This document shows, piece by piece, positions 4,253 through 7,500 of a stretch of DNA of 7,500 bases (positions are counted from its first letter, which is position 1; each line of letters begins with the position of its first letter). This DNA comes from Candidatus Woesearchaeota archaeon. Its GTDB lineage: Archaea > Nanobdellota > Nanobdellia > Woesearchaeales > GW2011-AR9. Below the pieces are notes generated by a model, which had not been told where the DNA came from, did not search any database, and saw only the letters and a list, made by a program, of their open reading frames with translations. The translations under genes and the position numbers were made by a program. The stretch lies in the NCBI GenBank assembly GCA_016203215.1, contig JACQNF010000080.1, positions 1-7,500 on the forward strand, in the 5' to 3' direction.

Positions 4253-4335
4253 TTGTTGGTGGAAGATACGTCATGAGAAATTCGCCGAAAGCGTCTCACC
4301 CCGCCACAAGAAATCAAACAGTGAAAACACAATAC

Positions 4336-5724
4336 CTATTCCATGAACTTCTTCAGTCCCGGATGCATATCCATCATATGCTGTTTTGCAATCTCTTCAT
4401 ACAACTTATAGACGATCATCACTGCCAACAAAATTCCCGTCCCTCGAGACAGTGCACCTGTCAAATCAGCTAATGCGGCAAGCAAACCAATCGATGCCCC
4501 ACCAACGATCGTCAACGGCCAGATATATCGATTCAACACTTTTTCCAACACACGTTCATCACGCCGGAAGCCCGGAATCTGCAATCCAGAATTAAGTATC
4601 TGCCGCGCCTGACTCTTAGCATCCATCCCAGCGGTCTGCACCCAGAACGTGCTGAAGACAATTGAACCGACCATCATCACGAGGATATACACTAGAGCTT
4701 GACCAACTTGCGTCAAGGTTAAACTTCCCGTAATGATGCTATTCACGATGTTGGGAGGATTCAACCAGTAGACTAATCCGCTGACGGGGCTGCTTCCATT
4801 AAATGTTCCCAGAAGAGGATGCCCCCATCGCTGCAACAGTTGCGCAAAGAGTTGGATATTTGCTAACAACGCCGCAACAAGAATGACTGGAATGTTTGAA
4901 GTGTAAAAGAAATTCAACGGCCAACGGATACCGTATCCCCGAACTCGTCCGAAGGAAAGAGGAATTTCAACTTTCATCGATTGACCATACACACAAATCG
5001 CAAATACTAACAGAGTAGAGAGAATCGCTGCGAGCTCCAAGGCCATCGTGGTGACGTCTCCTAACGAGATTGATTGAAAAATTGCGGGAATCGCGCCTGC
5101 AGCAATATCTGGATTTGTCGGTGAAGGCAGGAAGTTAAATGTACGGATGAAAACCTGCTGAGCGACGCCGGCAACGATAAAGAGAGAAATCCCGGAGCCA
5201 AAACCCCATTTAGAGACAACCTCGTCCATTAACATGATTAACAAGCCGCCCACGATCAGCTGGAAAATCAAGAGCATCTCCAGCTGAGCAAAGAGAGGAG
5301 TTCCTACCAGCGATGCTGACGGTGCTAAACCACCCATCAAGACGTAGATCGCACCTTCAAGGATGATGAAAAAGATCCCCAATATTTTCTGTAGCCCTTG
5401 AAATTTACGTCTCCCTTCTGGAGAGGAAACGTCAAGCTTCAGAATCCCCGTTCCCGACAGAAGCTGCAAGACGATGGATGCGGTCACAAGTGGACCTATC
5501 CCAAGAGAGATGATACTCCCGAATGAAGCTCCTAAAATAATCGAAAGGAATTCAAATTGCTGTAAGGAATTTTCTCCCAAGCCGTAAAGGGGAATCAATC
5601 CAAGAATGTAAAAGATGACTAAAACGATGAGCGTCCACTTTAATTTCTGACCAAAGGGAAGTTTTTTCTGCGGCGGTCCACGCACCTCAGGAATGTACGA
5701 AATCATCTTTCCCAGTAATGCCAT
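4336..5724 (-). CDS. secY: Preprotein translocase subunit SecY
   Basis: A 462-residue polytopic protein matching archaeal SecY, the channel subunit of the SecYEG/Sec61 translocon. It begins MALLGKMISYIPEVRGP, with the short cytosolic N-terminal helix and an archaeal-type PEVRGP. About ten hydrophobic helices follow. The plug/second-helix region contains GSIISLGIGPLVTASIVLQL (about 69-88). A conserved cytosolic loop carries GYGIRWPLNFFYTSNIPVIL (about 264-283), and a later loop contains FRRDERVLEKVLNRYIWPLT (about 386-405). It forms the lateral-gated channel for secreted and membrane proteins. Its place after uL15 at the end of the ribosomal operon is the standard archaeal and bacterial order. 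The 106-bp gap to uL15 is longer than others here and contains a tandem repeat, so an extra promoter is possible. The usual archaeal adk neighbour does not follow. Confidence 0.97.
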   Translation of the reverse strand: MALLGKMISYIPEVRGPPQKKLPFGQKLKWTLIVLVIFYILGLIPLYGLGENSLQQFEFLSIILGASFGSIISLGIGPLVTASIVLQLLSGTGILKLDVSSPEGRRKFQGLQKILGIFFIILEGAIYVLMGGLAPSASLVGTPLFAQLEMLLIFQLIVGGLLIMLMDEVVSKWGFGSGISLFIVAGVAQQVFIRTFNFLPSPTNPDIAAGAIPAIFQSISLGDVTTMALELAAILSTLLVFAICVYGQSMKVEIPLSFGRVRGYGIRWPLNFFYTSNIPVILVAALLANIQLFAQLLQRWGHPLLGTFNGSSPVSGLVYWLNPPNIVNSIITGSLTLTQVGQALVYILVMMVGSIVFSTFWVQTAGMDAKSQARQILNSGLQIPGFRRDERVLEKVLNRYIWPLTIVGGASIGLLAALADLTGALSRGTGILLAVMIVYKLYEEIAKQHMMDMHPGLKKFME

Positions 5725-5751
5725 GTGAACGTCCCTATGTATCTCTAGATA

Positions 5752-5775
5752 TTACTTCTACCGTTACTTCTACGG
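5752..5775. repeat. 12-bp tandem direct repeat upstream of secY
   Basis: TTACTTCTACCG (5752-5763) is followed immediately by TTACTTCTACGG (5764-5775), identical at 11 of 12 positions. It lies in the 106-bp gap between uL15 and secY, about 28-51 bp before the secY start. The only TATA-like sequence at the expected distance is weak (minus AATATCTA near 5750). The repeat may be a regulator or transcription-factor site, or neutral slippage. Confidence 0.6.
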
Positions 5776-5830
5776 TTGTTAAATCTCGCGGAAGACAACT
5801 TGGCTTTAACCGTCTTACGCTACAATAATT

Positions 5831-6307
5831 TTACTCTTCTGCTTTTTCTGTCGTCTCCATTCCTGCAGATTCTGTTGCGGTCACAACTCCACCGGTAGAC
5901 TTCACTTTTTCTGCTGCTCCTCTGCTGCAGGTAGGAACGGTTAACTTAAGCTTTTGTGCAGTTGTACCTGTCCCCAATAACTTAGTATACCCAAGTTTTC
6001 CTAAATCTATTGAAACAAACTGACCTTCCTTGGTTGCTTTTCCCTCGCTCAACAATTTGCTTACCCGCTCGGGAGTGAAATATCCTACAGAAATAATCCT
6101 TTCTGGACGAACTGTCCGTAACGGACGAAAGCCATGACTTCCCAAGACCGGAGCCATACCTGCTTTTTTCTGCCCTGCGCGTTTCCCCGTCCCCGCCATT
6201 CCACGACCGCCACGACTACCTGCACCGCGCCGTTTCTTACGCGCCCCGCCGCCGTGATTACTATGTCCGCGATACCGGTTCACTTTTTTTCGTTTATAGA
6301 CAACCAT
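5831..6307 (-). CDS. Large-subunit ribosomal protein uL15 (L15/L27a type)
   Basis: A 158-residue protein of the archaeal/eukaryotic uL15 group. The very basic Gly-rich N-terminus contains RYRGHSNHGGGARKKRRGAG (11-30) and GGRGMAGTGKRAGQKK (33-48), which threads through 23S rRNA. The globular part includes PERIISVGYFTPERVSKLL (about 68-86) and the C-terminal KLLGTGTTAQKLKLTVPTCS region (about 108-127), typical of the family. It assembles into the central protuberance side of the large subunit. The last 20 or so residues are acidic and Thr-rich (ESAGMETTEKAEE), slightly longer than usual for archaeal members. The gene follows uL30 by 10 bases, with an AGGT Shine-Dalgarno-like element nine bases before the ATG and no TATA box at the leaderless distance, so it is co-transcribed with uL30. 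Confidence 0.95.
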   Translation of the reverse strand: MVVYKRKKVNRYRGHSNHGGGARKKRRGAGSRGGRGMAGTGKRAGQKKAGMAPVLGSHGFRPLRTVRPERIISVGYFTPERVSKLLSEGKATKEGQFVSIDLGKLGYTKLLGTGTTAQKLKLTVPTCSRGAAEKVKSTGGVVTATESAGMETTEKAEE

Positions 6308-6317
6308 CTGGAAATAC

Positions 6318-6887
6318 CTACATCATCCTCTGTAAGAGGTCATTGATTTTTTCACCACGAAATCCAAGGGCGCCGCCGGCTCGGAAGGCAACTTTTATTC
6401 CCTTCCGGCCAAACCCTTTCCGTGGGGGATTCAGAGCAAAATAAGGTTTATATTTTTTCCCTTGAAACTCGATAAAAGCATACGCATACTTTTTCTTCCC
6501 GTCCGTGAGCCGTGCTTTAAACTCTTTCCCACGCTTTTCCACCAGCTCCTGGTACACCGCCGGCGAAATTTCACCCCACGTGACATAGTCTTTAACCTTC
6601 TGAATCATCCCTCGAGATACAGGAGAATCGCCAACAACCACACAGTGATTCTTATGGTGCAGACGAAGCGAGGAGAGCGTATCTCGTAAAGGAGTATTGA
6701 GATCGATCATTCCTCGAACTAAGACCACTGCAAGTTTTGTCCCATTGCTCGACCCGCTTATCCCTTTTGCAGAAACTTTCTGAGAGGAAGCTGCTGTCGA
6801 CCGCTTCTGGAATCCTCCGTTAGAGGAAGTCTTCCCTGAAGAATGAGGGGAGGAATGTACAATTTTTGAATTTGGTGTTACTGCCAT
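6318..6887 (-). CDS. Large-subunit ribosomal protein uL30 with N-terminal Ser-rich extension
   Basis: A 189-residue protein. The core from about residue 51 to the end is archaeal uL30 (L7/L30 family): KLAVVLVRGMIDLNTPLRDTL (51-71), then HHKNHCVVVGDSP (77-89), KDYVTWGEIS (98-107) and a basic C-terminal part with NPPRKGFGRKGIKVAFRAGG (153-172). It binds rRNA in the large subunit. Ahead of the core is an extension of about 50 residues made of Ser, Gly, Lys, Thr and Asn, with no predicted structure. No internal ATG could start the core cleanly (the first is Met60, inside the first strand). A TATA box about 27 bp upstream of ATG 6887 supports the long start and a leaderless message. It lies 46 bp after uS5, so it can be read both from the operon and from this internal promoter. 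Confidence 0.93.
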   Translation of the reverse strand: MAVTPNSKIVHSSPHSSGKTSSNGGFQKRSTAASSQKVSAKGISGSSNGTKLAVVLVRGMIDLNTPLRDTLSSLRLHHKNHCVVVGDSPVSRGMIQKVKDYVTWGEISPAVYQELVEKRGKEFKARLTDGKKKYAYAFIEFQGKKYKPYFALNPPRKGFGRKGIKVAFRAGGALGFRGEKINDLLQRMM

Positions 6888-6911
6888 AGTATCATCATGT
6901 ATTTAATTTCG

Positions 6912-6921
6912 TATATTTTTA
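6912..6921 (-). promoter_or_regulatory. Internal TATA box upstream of uL30
   Basis: The minus strand reads AAAAATATAC in the 46-bp gap between uS5 and uL30. Its TATATT core (6912-6917 on plus) is centred about 27 bp upstream of the uL30 ATG, the leaderless spacing seen elsewhere in the window. It would let uL30, uL15 and perhaps secY be expressed separately from the upstream ribosomal operon. Confidence 0.5.
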
Positions 6922-6933
6922 TCATCCACTCAG

Positions 6934-7500
6934 CTAGACCACTTCCCGGTTGCGGAGCGACCCTTCCACGATTCCTAATTTGGGAATGTCGTTCGGCTGA
7001 ATTTTCACTTCAGATAATTTTCGGAGAGCGTCCATCAAAGCATAAATGAGATTCAACTTTGTCTTGGTCTGTCCCTCAGTTTTGCTCCAGATATCTTTGA
7101 CTCCTGCAAGAGCAAGAACTTTAGCACACTCTTTCTCGATACAGAGGCCTTTCCCTTTCGGAGCAGGCATCAACGTGATCCGGACAGATCCACATCGTCC
7201 GGTTACTGCGAAAGGAATTGATGTTGGTTCACGAGATGCTGATTCCCATGTTCCGCTACCTCGTCGTACACGAACGAGATTCAACCGCGCCGCACGCTTC
7301 GCTTTATCACGAGAAGGAACAGTTTCACTGCTCTTGCCGATGCCAACGCCGACGTAACCATCTCGATTGCCGACGACAGCGACGGTCGTAAACTTAATTT
7401 TGTTTCCTTCTTTTGTTTTCTTCTGAGTTTGCCGAAAGATACGACGTTGTCCACCACCAAACTTTCCTCTCGCTTGACCAATAAGCAGCAAGTCTTCTTC
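6934..7500 (-). CDS. Small-subunit ribosomal protein uS5, N-terminus outside window
   Basis: The minus-strand frame is open from the right edge to TAG at 6934-6936, giving 188 residues without the true N-terminus. The first visible residues are EEDLLLIGQARGKFGGGQRR, so a TTG at 7491 in the frame encodes an internal Leu and is not the start. The double-stranded RNA-binding half contains FTTVAVVGNRDGYVGVGIGK (about 37-56). The C-terminal half contains RRGSGTWES (about 80-88), GSVRITLMPAPKGKGL and LALAGVKDIWSKTEGQTKTK, all hallmarks of archaeal uS5, which shapes the mRNA entry and decoding region of the 30S subunit. The insertion ARGKFGGGQRRIFRQTQKKT before the core resembles what I recall from Woesearchaeota-like DPANN proteins rather than euryarchaeal ones. 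It is followed by uL30 after 46 bp, the usual archaeal order. Confidence 0.96.
   Translation of the reverse strand, partial: EEDLLLIGQARGKFGGGQRRIFRQTQKKTKEGNKIKFTTVAVVGNRDGYVGVGIGKSSETVPSRDKAKRAARLNLVRVRRGSGTWESASREPTSIPFAVTGRCGSVRITLMPAPKGKGLCIEKECAKVLALAGVKDIWSKTEGQTKTKLNLIYALMDALRKLSEVKIQPNDIPKLGIVEGSLRNREVV

Noticed and set aside
7281..7491. uS5 starting at 7491, and an overlapping minus frame of 66 codons at 7281-7481
   Set aside because: The codon at 7491 is TTG inside an open frame that continues to the window edge and matches conserved uS5 sequence. The other frame is a shadow of uS5.
1..7500. CRISPR arrays, insertion sequences, phage or defence genes
   Set aside because: No regularly spaced repeats, transposase, integrase or nuclease domains are visible; the window is core chromosomal sequence.

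Overview
The window reads as archaeal chromosome. The uS5, uL30 and uL15 proteins are of the archaeal/eukaryotic type, SecY is followed by an archaeal DUF106 (EMC3/YidC-like) membrane protein, and several starts have an archaeal TATA element 24-30 bp upstream, which implies leaderless or nearly leaderless mRNAs. The expanded N-terminal part of uS5, the small intergenic gaps and the short single-domain proteins suggest a DPANN lineage (Woesearchaeota/Pacearchaeota-like). That placement is inference from protein character only.

Layout, right to left, since most genes are on the minus strand. The end of the large ribosomal protein operon occupies about 7500-4336: uS5 (incomplete at its N-terminus), uL30 with an unusual Ser-rich N-terminal tail and probably its own promoter, uL15, and SecY. 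Next comes DUF106 with its own TATA box. A small plus-strand gene of unknown function (3161-3466) converges on DUF106 with a 7-nt overlap. It shares a near-palindromic TATA element with a divergent minus-strand pair: a four-helix membrane protein (DUF2391-like) and an all-helical small protein. An intergenic region (1890-2131) holds an elaborate nested inverted repeat of about 180 nt, best explained as a structured non-coding RNA and possibly transcribed rightward from a second shared palindromic TATA box. Left of it is a tightly coupled minus-strand operon: a circularly permuted GTPase of the YlqF/RbgA type, a short rhodanese (ATGA overlap) and a MazG-like helical protein (TAATG overlap). The window ends inside a DoxX-family membrane protein whose promoter carries a perfect 7-bp palindromic operator candidate.

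Functionally, the right half is ribosome and membrane-protein biogenesis: ribosomal proteins, the Sec translocon and a YidC/EMC3-like insertase. The permuted GTPase is probably a ribosome assembly factor, which keeps that theme. The rhodanese/MazG-like/DoxX portion suggests sulfur, redox or nucleotide housekeeping, but this is only a guess from family membership. The most interesting unexplained element is the structured region at 1936-2115, with its competing third arm at 2131-2138.
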